The notes below the pieces were generated by a model, which saw only the letters and a list, made by a program, of their open reading frames with translations, was not told the DNA's origin and made no database searches. From Methanosarcinaceae archaeon (GTDB taxonomy: Archaea; Halobacteriota; Methanosarcinia; Methanosarcinales; Methanosarcinaceae), in the NCBI GenBank assembly GCA_030655675.1, contig JAUSPM010000015.1, positions 1-13,725 of the forward strand: DNA of 13,725 bases. Direction: 5' to 3'. A program made the position numbers and the translations under genes. Positions 6,411 to 12,833 of this stretch are shown here, in pieces (the first letter of the stretch is position 1; every line of letters starts with the position of its first letter).

Positions 6411-8210
6411 GTGTTAGAACGAAAGTGGATAATACTTGCAGGTGAGGAAGCAGGTCCTAAATCTAATAAGATGGGTGGTATCTGGAATGTCATTGATGCT
6501 GAAGCTATGACTCTTGCATCACTTTTCAATTCGGGTGCAATAAATGATGACGATCATCCGAGGATTCTTGTTGCAGGCCCATATTATGGATCTAGTGGAT
6601 CTGACTGGAATAAAGGACTGAATCGTATCACCGATATGAGCGAGTTCAATGAGTTTGATCTTGACGGGGAATTAGCAGCGGCGATAGAGGCTGTCAGGAT
6701 CGAGGGTATCGAGATCATAGCAGGTGTCAGGAAAGTTGGTGAGACTAAAATTGGTTTCTTAATGTTCAAGACCGACAATTTTGGCAAGATCATTACTGAT
6801 CATAAAGGCACCAGTATGCCACTTGCAAACAAAATAAAATCCGAGGCCTACGACTTGATAGGTCTTGATTCACTAAAGTACGAATATATTGGAAACGGTG
6901 CAGAGTATACTCATTATCTAAATCTTTCCTATGCAATCTCAGAATTCGTACGTGCACTCGTCACTCTAAATGAAGAGAAGGCAAGAGAATATCATGACAC
7001 GGCAATTACGGATTTTGCAAAATCGCTTATGCCAAAAATGCAAGTTTCTCTGCATTGCCACGAATTCGGGGTATTTTATGCGATTGCTAGACTTGAAAAA
7101 CTTAGCATACCGGTCAAGTCGGTTGCCACATTCCATGCAACATTGCCGGGAAGATGTGCAGGACATCTTTCCATACAAAAGATTCGAAACAATGACAGTT
7201 CGTGGGTAGGGGGTGTACCCCTAGCGTTTGCGAAACTTGAATCACTTTCGAGCTATGCCGATGTGGTCACAGCTGTGGGGAATTCGACTAGTAAGGAAAC
7301 AAAATTATTCTATGGCATTGATTCAATTTTGGTCCGAAATGGAGTATCTCTTGACGATGGCGAAACCGATTGGGACAAAAAAACAAAATTCAGAAAGGAT
7401 ATACAGAAATTCATTTCTGAAAACCTGCATAAATATCACAACGGTGAACTTATTCCCTCCAATAAGATCATACCGTTATTTTCTATATCGCGTATAGAGA
7501 TAGAGAACAAAGGTTATCCTGATCTGCTTGATTCACTTGTACTGCTTGACCGCATGGTAAAGATGGAAATTCTGGGTGGAAAACTTGACGAAGATGTCAG
7601 GATCGTGTGTTTTATAATTGCAGCACATGGACCAAAATCAAATCTGCCGGATGGTTTTCCGATAAATCTTCCAAAAGAAGTTCTTGTTGGTGATGAACTC
7701 CGGCTGCAAAATATGATCGAAGAAAGAGGACTTGAGTGCTCTAAAATCCCAAGTGGCAAAAGATGCGTCTCAGCTGTGCTGTATCCCCAATGGATATCAT
7801 CAAATGATGGCGGTTTCAATATGACTCTTGAAGAGTTGATGTCAGGTTGTGTTGCCGGCATTTTCCCATCAAGGTATGATCCATTCCTGCTGACCGGACT
7901 TGAGGCAGGCAAGGAATCCACTCCAAGCATTGTCAGCAAAGTATGCGGATTTAGTGATGCACTAAAGACTCTAAAACGTCTTGTAATGGGCATGGGTGGT
8001 GTAATCGTTGTGGATAATATAGATATGTCCTACAATGAGACCATTGTGGATTATGCACTTGCGATGGATTATTTCATTGATACATATTTCCATGACAAAG
8101 TGAAATACAATCTGCTCTGCGAAGAAGCACGCCTTCTTGCTAAAGAGATGAATTGGGATATGCCTGCAAAAGAATATTATGAACTCCTGACTGGCATCAA
8201 GGTTACTTGA
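6411..8210 (+). CDS. GT3-like glycogen synthase family protein
   Basis: A 599-residue GT-B protein resembling eukaryotic-type (GT3) glycogen synthases. It has an N-terminal loop NKMGGIWNVIDAEAM (19-33, like VGGIYTV in that family), SLHCHEFGVFYAIARL (213-228), TFHATLPGRCAGH (240-252), SRIEIENKGYPDLLDSL (360-376, with Arg361 and Lys367 in the donor-site region), and a late segment FPSRYDPFLLTGLEAG (485-500). In that segment the first acid of the usual E-x7-E pair is Asp490, with Glu498 kept. It probably extends a glucan from a nucleotide-glucose donor, although the Asp could mark altered activity. The GTG start at 6411 is fixed by an excellent GGAGGTTGAT ribosome-binding site at 6398-6407. It stands alone between repeat-rich gaps, among other synthase-like genes. 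Confident on superfamily, less so on substrate. Confidence 0.82.
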   Translation: MLERKWIILAGEEAGPKSNKMGGIWNVIDAEAMTLASLFNSGAINDDDHPRILVAGPYYGSSGSDWNKGLNRITDMSEFNEFDLDGELAAAIEAVRIEGIEIIAGVRKVGETKIGFLMFKTDNFGKIITDHKGTSMPLANKIKSEAYDLIGLDSLKYEYIGNGAEYTHYLNLSYAISEFVRALVTLNEEKAREYHDTAITDFAKSLMPKMQVSLHCHEFGVFYAIARLEKLSIPVKSVATFHATLPGRCAGHLSIQKIRNNDSSWVGGVPLAFAKLESLSSYADVVTAVGNSTSKETKLFYGIDSILVRNGVSLDDGETDWDKKTKFRKDIQKFISENLHKYHNGELIPSNKIIPLFSISRIEIENKGYPDLLDSLVLLDRMVKMEILGGKLDEDVRIVCFIIAAHGPKSNLPDGFPINLPKEVLVGDELRLQNMIEERGLECSKIPSGKRCVSAVLYPQWISSNDGGFNMTLEELMSGCVAGIFPSRYDPFLLTGLEAGKESTPSIVSKVCGFSDALKTLKRLVMGMGGVIVVDNIDMSYNETIVDYALAMDYFIDTYFHDKVKYNLLCEEARLLAKEMNWDMPAKEYYELLTGIKVT

Positions 8211-8449
8211 TAGGAATCTGGTAAGGATACTAGTATTTGTATAAGTGTGGTAAGATCGCTGCTTAAATAAGATTGTTAAATTTGAAATAAAAACCAATGC
8301 AACCGCCGTAGGCGGCATATTCCCACACCACGCACCCTCTAAAATAATTCATATCAGTCGGATTAATCATAATATATGATTTGAAAATTATATATTTTAC
8401 AAAAATAAAGCATTATGTCTATATGATAATTTACTTTCCCACTAAATGA

Positions 8450-8512
8450 CGAGAAAATGCTCACTTCGTTCGCATTAACTTGGACTATACAATCTTATAG
8501 ATTATATACAAC
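8450..8512 (-). repeat. 62-nt two-hairpin repeat (element A), unit 6, inverted
   Basis: On the minus strand: hairpin 1 (ATAATCT-ATA-AGATTGT, one wobble pair), GTATAGTCCAAGT, hairpin 2 AATGC-GA-AC-GAA-GT-GA-GCATT (8456-8476), then TTTTCTCG. Opposite in orientation to units 1-5, and lying inside element B copy 1. Confidence 0.85.
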
Positions 8513-8560
8513 TAAAAAATCTTCGCTGTGCTCAGATTAACTTGCACTATATATTTATAA
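8513..8560 (-). repeat. 62-nt two-hairpin repeat (element A), unit 7, inverted and partly decayed
   Basis: On the minus strand hairpin 2 reads AATCT-GA-GC-ACA-GC-GA-AGATT (8518-8538): perfect outer and inner stems around the facing GA dinucleotides, with different bases from unit 6. The linker TATAGTGCAAGTT is recognisable but hairpin 1 has degenerated. The GA positions are exactly 62 bases from those of unit 6. Confidence 0.8.
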
Positions 8561-8569
8561 AATATCTCC

Positions 8570-8578
8570 TATATAAAA
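8570..8578 (+). promoter_or_regulatory. candidate TATA box for the GT4 gene at 8667
   Basis: TATATAAAA is a good archaeal TATA-box match. Initiation about 25 bases on would fall near 8600, inside the right end of element B, giving a leader of about 65 bases. If correct, the gene is now transcribed from repeat-derived sequence. Confidence 0.35.
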
Positions 8579-8666
8579 TAATTAATTCATTGATGACGGA
8601 GAAATGTGCCGAGCGGCGGTGGATTGATCCGGTACCAAAAATTGCTAAACAGATACGGATACGATT

Positions 8667-10013
8667 ATGACTATCAACAATCCATCAGATGCAATGACAA
8701 TCGCGTTTGTCAGTATTGAATATCCACCGCGTTTATTCGGTGGACTTGGAGCATATGTTACAGATATCACAGATGCATTCACCGGACTTGGGCATGATAT
8801 CATAATTGCAACTCCAAACGAGAACAATTCACTTCCTGTTCATGAAATACAAGGTGGCAGTGAAGGTGAATGTAAATGTAAATGTAACCTTAAAGATAAT
8901 GATGACGGTAAAGGTGAAATAGAAGTATTCCGTCCGCAGTCGCTATCTGACAGGGATACAGCGGAATTGTTCTTATCGCAGGAGACATGGGACACATGGG
9001 GAGATCAGGGTGTTGATTTCCTTTGTGACCTGTTATCGTACAACCATCTCGCAGCATCCCGTATTGTAGAGTTGATACGAAACGGCAGGTCGGTTGATAT
9101 CTGTGTTGGACATGACTGGCTTGACCTGCCTGCTGCAATGACGATCAAGAAAGAGACTGGTATCCCGACGATCTACCATGTACACAGTACAGAAGCAGGT
9201 CGTTCGCTCGGGAATCTTAATCCTCAGATTCAGCGTTTTGAGAATAGGAGCGCGAATTATGTTGATGCCCTTATTACAGTTTCCAATGCGATGAAGGATG
9301 AACTGGTTTCAATGGGCGTTCCGCAGGATAAGATATATGTATGCTACAACGGCGTGGACGTTAAGAGATTTGATCCGGAGAATGCACGCCCATCCAATAT
9401 CAGCAAATTGAGGGAGCAGTATGGGATAAAAGATGGCGACCGTGTGGTGCTTTTTATTGGACGGCTTGAAGAGGTTAAAGGTGCTGCTAAACTCGTGCTT
9501 GCCATGCCGCAGGTGCTTGAAAAATATCCAGATACTAAACTTGTGCTGGTCGGTAAGGGCACACAGGAAGGATTGATACGCGGCATGATCTCGGACAATC
9601 ATCTTGAAAGTTCGGTTTTGCTTAACACTGATTATCTACCTGATGATGAGAAGATAGACCATTATGCAATGTCTGATGTCTGTGTTTTCCCGAGTTTTTA
9701 TGAGCCATTTGGCATCGTTGCGATCGAGGCAATGGCAATGGAAAAACCTGTTGTGGTGGGTGCAAAGGGAACGAGTGGATTACGTGAAATAGTTGTGACA
9801 CCGCCATCTGATGAGCCGACAGGTATGCACGTAAATCCCCATGACCCACAGGATGTTGCATGGGGGATCACTGAAATTTTTGATGGCGGATATGAGGTAG
9901 AGTGGGGTAAGAACGGGCGCAAACGGGTGCTTGAGATGTTCACATGGGAAGTGGTATCCAGTCATACATTGGATGTGTATAGGGACGTGATCTCTAAGGT
10001 CAAAGGGGTGTGA
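8667..10013 (+). CDS. GT4/GT5-like glycosyltransferase, glycogen-synthase-like
   Basis: A 448-residue GT-B protein, probably a cytoplasmic glucan synthase or related transferase. Motifs: FVSIEYPPRLFGGLGAYVTD (14-33, donor-loop GGLG), VGHDWLDLPAA (147-157), YHVHSTEAGRS (170-180), YNGVDVKRFDP (227-237), GRLEEVKG (265-272, Arg266 and Lys271), and the E-x7-E segment YEPFGIVAIEAMAM (Glu346, Glu354). Residues 65-85 are a low-complexity insert (GECKCKCN then Asp/Lys-rich) encoded by a short TGTAAA-type repeat, between otherwise conserved parts. Start choice is uncertain: ATG 8667 has no clear ribosome-binding site, and the internal ATG 8694 would begin MTIAFVSIEYPP, closer to family norm. The galT-like start follows 5 bases after its stop, suggesting an original operon with galT. 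Confidence 0.87.
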   Translation: MTINNPSDAMTIAFVSIEYPPRLFGGLGAYVTDITDAFTGLGHDIIIATPNENNSLPVHEIQGGSEGECKCKCNLKDNDDGKGEIEVFRPQSLSDRDTAELFLSQETWDTWGDQGVDFLCDLLSYNHLAASRIVELIRNGRSVDICVGHDWLDLPAAMTIKKETGIPTIYHVHSTEAGRSLGNLNPQIQRFENRSANYVDALITVSNAMKDELVSMGVPQDKIYVCYNGVDVKRFDPENARPSNISKLREQYGIKDGDRVVLFIGRLEEVKGAAKLVLAMPQVLEKYPDTKLVLVGKGTQEGLIRGMISDNHLESSVLLNTDYLPDDEKIDHYAMSDVCVFPSFYEPFGIVAIEAMAMEKPVVVGAKGTSGLREIVVTPPSDEPTGMHVNPHDPQDVAWGITEIFDGGYEVEWGKNGRKRVLEMFTWEVVSSHTLDVYRDVISKVKGV

Positions 10014-10018
10014 AGAAC

Positions 10019-10150
10019 ATGTCTGAGATTAGGAAGCACTATTTTCTGGAATACTCATGTATAAAAAACCAACCGCAGAGGACGCTGAGATCGCAGAGGG
10101 AAGTTGCAAATCAGTTAACAACTCTGCGCCCTCTGCGTGCTCTGCGGTGA
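10019..10150 (+). pseudogene. duplicated galT start fused to a repeat (chimeric 43-codon frame)
   Basis: The first ten codons, MSEIRKHYFL, repeat the true galT start at 10235, and the upstream bases GGTGTGAAGAA are also shared. After about 45 bases the frame runs into the CGCAGAG inverted repeat and ends in it, so residues from about 17 on (QPQRTLRSQRE and so on) are translated repeat. It has the same ribosome-binding context as real galT and sits 5 bases after the preceding stop, so it may well be translated, but I regard it as a broken galT 5' end rather than a functional gene. Confidence 0.7.
10071..10150. repeat. CGCAGAG-type long inverted repeat, copy 2
   Basis: Left arm 10071-10100 (AACCGCAGAG, GACGCTGAGA, TCGCAGAGGG) and right arm 10120-10150 ending CTCTGCGGTGA. 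Three CGCAGAG-like units per arm are spaced 9 bases apart. It matches the copy at 2194-2265 in arms but not in the spacer, and interrupts the duplicated galT start. Confidence 0.85.
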
Positions 10151-10234
10151 AAATTAGTTGCTCAATCATTAAAATAACTGGATTTTGGAACAGTGTCGTA
10201 ATCGATAAGTGATATGTAAAAGGGTGTGAAGAAT

Positions 10235-11095
10235 ATGTCAGAGATCAGGAAGCACTATTTTCTGGATGAATATTGTATCATTGCATCGGAGCGCGGAAAG
10301 CGCCCATCCGATTTTGCATCAAAGAAAACTGCCAGTGTGGTTTCTGATTGTGTGTTCTGCGGTGGGAATGAGAACAAGACACCACCAGGGACTGCGGTTT
10401 ACAAGGATGGGGAGGTGCTGGCGGATAAAGAGGGATCGCTTGTGACAGGCTGGGATGTCAGATGCATTCCGAACCTATTTTCGGCTTTATCCCCTAAACC
10501 TGCTATTTTGCCGGACCCTGAGGCTTCGCAGTGGTCGATACAAGAAGGGTTTGGTTATCATGAGGTGATCGTTGAATCCCCTATTCACGGCAGGATGATA
10601 TCGGATTTCTCGGACAATGAGATGTCGCTGCTCATACGAGTGTATAAAGAGCGCGTGTCTCATTATCGTTCGCAGGATGGCATCAAGTACGTTTCGCTGT
10701 TTAAGAATTGGGGCGAACGTGCAGGTGCATCGCTCGACCATACCCACTCTCAACTTATCGCTCTTCCGATCCTCCCGCCATCATTGAAGCGTGAGCAGGA
10801 TGCGATCCACGCTGCCAGTGGGTGTCCATATTGTGACATTGTGGAAAAGGAAAGCAGATCTGTGCGATTGTTGTATGAGAATAGCGGGGCTGTTGCGTTT
10901 TGTCCCCATTTTTCAATGAATCCGTTCGAGGTGTGGATATTGCCAAAACAGCATGTGAACCATCTGGCAAACTGTACGGATGAGATGCTGCGACTTATCG
11001 GTGATGCGATACGTTTTGTTGTTAAGCGGCTGTCGATATCGTCTTTGGCACGCCGCATGGATTTTGTAACCTTATCAGTATACGTCACCGCATAG
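10235..11095 (+). CDS. galT: galactose-1-phosphate uridylyltransferase, C-terminally truncated
   Basis: HIT-superfamily nucleotidyltransferase that swaps UMP between hexose 1-phosphates, supplying or recycling nucleotide sugars; it fits the neighbouring glycosyltransferases. Visible: zinc-type CVFC (Cys39, Cys42), the archaeal-style FCGGNENKTPPG, the active-site block FKNWGERAGASLDHTHSQ (156-173; predicted uridylylated His171), and CPYC (197-200). The ATG at 10235 has AGGGTG 8 bases upstream; a GTG at 10226 is in frame but sits in the ribosome-binding site. After about residue 267 the sequence stops looking like GalT: the last 19 or so residues are read antisense through a uvrB fragment. GalT proteins usually run to roughly 320-350 residues and end with a histidine-containing strand near the metal site, which is missing. 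It may be inactive. Confidence 0.8.
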   Translation: MSEIRKHYFLDEYCIIASERGKRPSDFASKKTASVVSDCVFCGGNENKTPPGTAVYKDGEVLADKEGSLVTGWDVRCIPNLFSALSPKPAILPDPEASQWSIQEGFGYHEVIVESPIHGRMISDFSDNEMSLLIRVYKERVSHYRSQDGIKYVSLFKNWGERAGASLDHTHSQLIALPILPPSLKREQDAIHAASGCPYCDIVEKESRSVRLLYENSGAVAFCPHFSMNPFEVWILPKQHVNHLANCTDEMLRLIGDAIRFVVKRLSISSLARRMDFVTLSVYVTA

Positions 11096-11222
11096 CTCTT
11101 TAATCAGAATTGAGCCCGCCCGCCCCACAGTCTGGATAAGCGACCATGCCGAGCGCAGGAAACCCTCCTTATCCACATCAAGAATAGCTACAAGCGCCAC
11201 TTCAGGAATATCCAACCCCCTC
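11038..11222 (-). pseudogene. uvrB: uvrB fragment 1 (helicase motif region)
   Basis: The minus strand reads GLDIPEVALVAILDVDKEGF, then LRSAWSLIQTVGRAG, then after a frame change YTDKVTKSMRRAKDDI, all characteristic of the C-terminal helicase part of excinuclease ABC subunit UvrB. It has no start, contains a frame break, and is cut off at both ends: by galT sequence near 11038 and by unrelated sequence near 11222. It overlaps and supplies the 3' end of the galT frame. The same part of uvrB occurs again at 12165-12510, in the same orientation, roughly four-fifths identical by eye. Confidence 0.8.
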
Positions 11223-11250
11223 GAAGTAGCGTATTTTTATAATTCGATTG

Positions 11251-11496
11251 TTACAGATATTTACTAAAATTATCCGAATCCACTTTTGCGAGTTTCAGAA
11301 TGCCTTTTAGTGTGCCGATTTTCAATTGGCCATGCATTGGCACAACAGTACCAAATTTTCCGTCTGACGTTATTTTTGAAAGTCTCACATGACTTCCTGT
11401 GCGTCCGCTAATCTCAAATCCAAATTTATTGCAAAGAATTTTTACAGCAGTTTCCCCGGATACTGCCCTAAGCTTCGGCAAGTGATGCAACCTCAA
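11251..11496 (-). CDS. hicA: HicA-type mRNA interferase toxin
   Basis: An 81-residue (or slightly shorter) protein of the HicA/YcfA family, small double-stranded-RNA-binding-fold RNases that cleave mRNA when freed from HicB. Family hallmarks are LPKLRAVSGETAVKIL (6-21), GFEISGRTGSHVRLS (26-40, with the expected catalytic His36), and VPMHGQLKIGTLKGILKLA near the C-terminus. The frame starts with TTG at 11496; another TTG at 11481 would begin at LPKL, where many HicA proteins start, so the exact start is open. It overlaps the 3' end of hicB (11468), implying translational coupling. Confidence 0.85.
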   Translation of the reverse strand: MRLHHLPKLRAVSGETAVKILCNKFGFEISGRTGSHVRLSKITSDGKFGTVVPMHGQLKIGTLKGILKLAKVDSDNFSKYL

Positions 11497-11689
11497 AAGT
11501 CGTTATAAGTGCCTTTGTGTTATTTTCTAAAGGGAATTCTTCAAGATATAATTCAGTCGCTTCCTTTAGGTTAGATACAGCTTCTTCTATTGTATTTCCT
11601 TGACTGATTGTTCCCACTTCTGGACATTCTGCCACATACATATCATCTTCCTTATGCAACACTGCGGTGAATACTTTTGAGTTTGTCAT
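11468..11689 (-). CDS. hicB: HicB-type antitoxin (short form)
   Basis: A 73-residue partner of the toxin that follows it. The core is the degraded-RNase-H-like HicB domain: FTAVLHKEDDMYVAECPEVG (7-26), then TIEEAVSNLKEATELYLEE. No separate DNA-binding domain is present after the core, so this is the short form, and autoregulation by direct DNA binding is not evident. Its ATG at 11689 has no strong ribosome-binding site. Antitoxin-first order with overlapping toxin is common for archaeal and cyanobacterial hicBA pairs. The pair lies between two uvrB fragments, consistent with arrival as a mobile cassette. Confidence 0.85.
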   Translation of the reverse strand: MTNSKVFTAVLHKEDDMYVAECPEVGTISQGNTIEEAVSNLKEATELYLEEFPLENNTKALITTFEVASLAEA

Positions 11690-11850
11690 ATATTACCAAT
11701 TGTTCTTCTAATATTTCATTATTTTGCCATTCCAAAATTCTGGTGCTACATTTTTTAAATTCGCCATGTGCCTCGTTTCCATCCAAGCCCTTTTCTCATC
11801 ATTTAGGGGAGGTCTGGGGTTGTGTGTTTGTCTTATGTCAGTATCCTTAT
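11690..11850. other. intergenic stretch upstream of hicB
   Basis: No intact gene found. On the minus strand a short open stretch (roughly 11725-11800) reads like protein (for example KRAWMETRHMANLKNVAPEFW) but has no identifiable family and stops quickly; it could be the tail of a degraded gene. The hicBA promoter must be here, but I see no convincing TATA box. Confidence 0.3.
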
Positions 11851-12155
11851 TGGTATTTGTATAGTTGTAGGGAGATAGCTGCGCAAACGAGAGTGTTTTA
11901 TCTTAAACTAAAACCAGTACAACCGCCGCAGGCGGCATGTTTCCAAACCACTAATCGTATGCAATTATTCACATTGGTCGGATTAATAATAATACCTAAT
12001 TTTAAATTAAAATCTATCGATTTCGCGAAAATGGCGCACAATATCTCTTATACAATTCATTTTGTCCATTAATGCGAAAATAGAACTATTTCATTGATGA
12101 TAATGGGGCGTGCCGCCTGCGGCGGTTCGACTTGGCGTCAAAAACTGCTAAACAA
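11851..12155. mobile_element. MITE-like repeat element B, copy 2
   Basis: About 305 bases with no gene. A perfect 17-bp inverted repeat, AACCGCCGCAGGCGGCA at 11921-11937 and its exact complement at 12111-12127, bounds the core; each arm is also self-complementary (CCGCC/GGCGG). Outside the arms, TGGTATTTGTATAGTTG on the left and AAAAACTGCTAAACAA on the right match the flanks of copy 1 (8231-8655), so the repeated unit is larger than the inverted-repeat core. It is immediately followed by uvrB fragment 2. Confidence 0.65.
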
Positions 12156-12164
12156 AAACCCTTA

Positions 12165-12510
12165 TTGTATTGTATTTGCATCTTCCCGGTCTATCTTATC
12201 TATGGCACACCGCATGGATTCTGTGACCTTATCGGCATACATCACTACATGACACTTTGGAATTGAGCGCCCGGCCCACAGTCTGGATACGACCATGCCG
12301 AGCGCAGGAAACCCTCCTTCTCCGCATCAATATAGCCACAAGCGCCACCTCGGGAATATCCAGCCCCTCTCTAAGAAGGTTAATCCCCACAAACACATCG
12401 AACACACTCTGCATTAAATCACGCACAATCTTATTGCTCTCAACAGTATCAATATCATGATGCATGTGGTGCACTCGGATACCCACATCGACAAAATGAT
12501 TCGGGAAGAT
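12165..12510 (-). pseudogene. uvrB: uvrB fragment 2 (longer, frameshifted)
   Basis: The minus strand reads VDVGIRVHHMHHDIDTVES, IVRDLMQSVFDVFVGINLLR, EGLDIPEVALVAIL, a clear UvrB helicase-domain segment. A one-base loss shifts the frame through the following stretch, and a second small deletion restores IQTVGRA. After further frame damage DKVTESM-like, IDKIDRED-like and IQYNKG-like remnants continue to about 12165. It has no start or end and is not functional. It covers all of fragment 1 plus about 140 bases of more N-terminal coding sequence. Confidence 0.85.
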
Positions 12511-12519
12511 TTGGTCAGG

Positions 12520-12528
12520 TATATATAA
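12520..12528 (+). promoter_or_regulatory. candidate TATA box for the small gene at 12618
   Basis: TATATATAA lies directly after the end of uvrB homology. A start near 12550 would give a leader of about 70 bases to the ATG at 12618. Confidence 0.35.
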
Positions 12529-12617
12529 ACTGATTAACATAAAGAAAATTAAAGACAAATAATTCATATTATAAAATGGAAACTGCGGACAGGAATTCAT
12601 TCATAAAGAGGTATCAA

Positions 12618-12833
12618 ATGAACGTGATAGATGCAAAAGCAGATGTGTTTTGGATGGCTTTCAAAGGTCTGCCAAAAAAAGAAAAGCAATCTGTTGTCGA
12701 GAGATTGCTAACAGATACCGAATTTATGGATGATCTTATTGATATAGCCACACTCGAACTACGGTGTGATGAACCATCAAGACCCTTAAACGAATATATT
12801 GCCCAAAAAGCTAACTATCAATCACATCATTGA
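12618..12833 (+). CDS. small antitoxin-like protein of unknown family
   Basis: A 71-residue, charged and probably helical protein. The ATG at 12618 is chosen because GAGGT (12608-12612) lies 5 bases upstream; the frame is open to an earlier ATG at 12576 without such a site. The pattern FKGLPKKEKQSVVERLLTD, then DLIDIATLELRCDEPSRPLNEY resembles the layout of antitoxins paired with RelE/ParE-type toxins (helical start, then R-x-x-EP-x-x-x-x-EY tail), but I cannot name a family. No RelE/ParE-sized toxin follows. Only a 46-codon frame in +1 (12799-12939) overlaps its end, so it may be an orphan or the remains of a pair. It is not obviously related to the glycosyltransferase downstream. Confidence 0.55.
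   Translation: MNVIDAKADVFWMAFKGLPKKEKQSVVERLLTDTEFMDDLIDIATLELRCDEPSRPLNEYIAQKANYQSHH

Larger units (their letters stand above)
8231..8655. mobile_element. MITE-like repeat element B, copy 1, with nested element A dimer
   Basis: Sequence from TAGTATTTGTATAAGTG (8231) to AAAAATTGCTAAACAG (about 8651) is a diverged copy of 11851-12155, sharing the left stretch, the hairpin AACCGCCGTAGGCGGCA (8301-8317), a GTCGGATTAAT block, a TTCATTGATGA block and an inverted GC-rich end TGCCGAGCGGCGGT (8607-8620). No open reading frame is present. An A-unit dimer in minus orientation sits inside (8450-8560) and makes this copy longer than copy 2. The element fills nearly the whole 456-base gap between the genes ending at 8210 and starting at 8667. 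Confidence 0.65.

Noticed and set aside
4193..8560. A-unit hairpins as simple transcription terminators
   Set aside because: They do end in a T-rich tail, but units 1-2 follow no plus-strand gene, units 6-7 follow no minus-strand gene, and the paired 62-nt arrangement with hairpin 1 is not needed for termination.
10750..11088. Minus-strand frame opposite the galT 3' end as a gene
   Set aside because: Its first 17 or so residues are the uvrB remnant and the rest is antisense galT; it is a by-product of the fusion.
12229..12600. Open frame over uvrB fragment 2 as an intact gene
   Set aside because: It contains only a central piece of the UvrB helicase domain, with internal frame shifts compared with the family and unrelated sequence at both ends.
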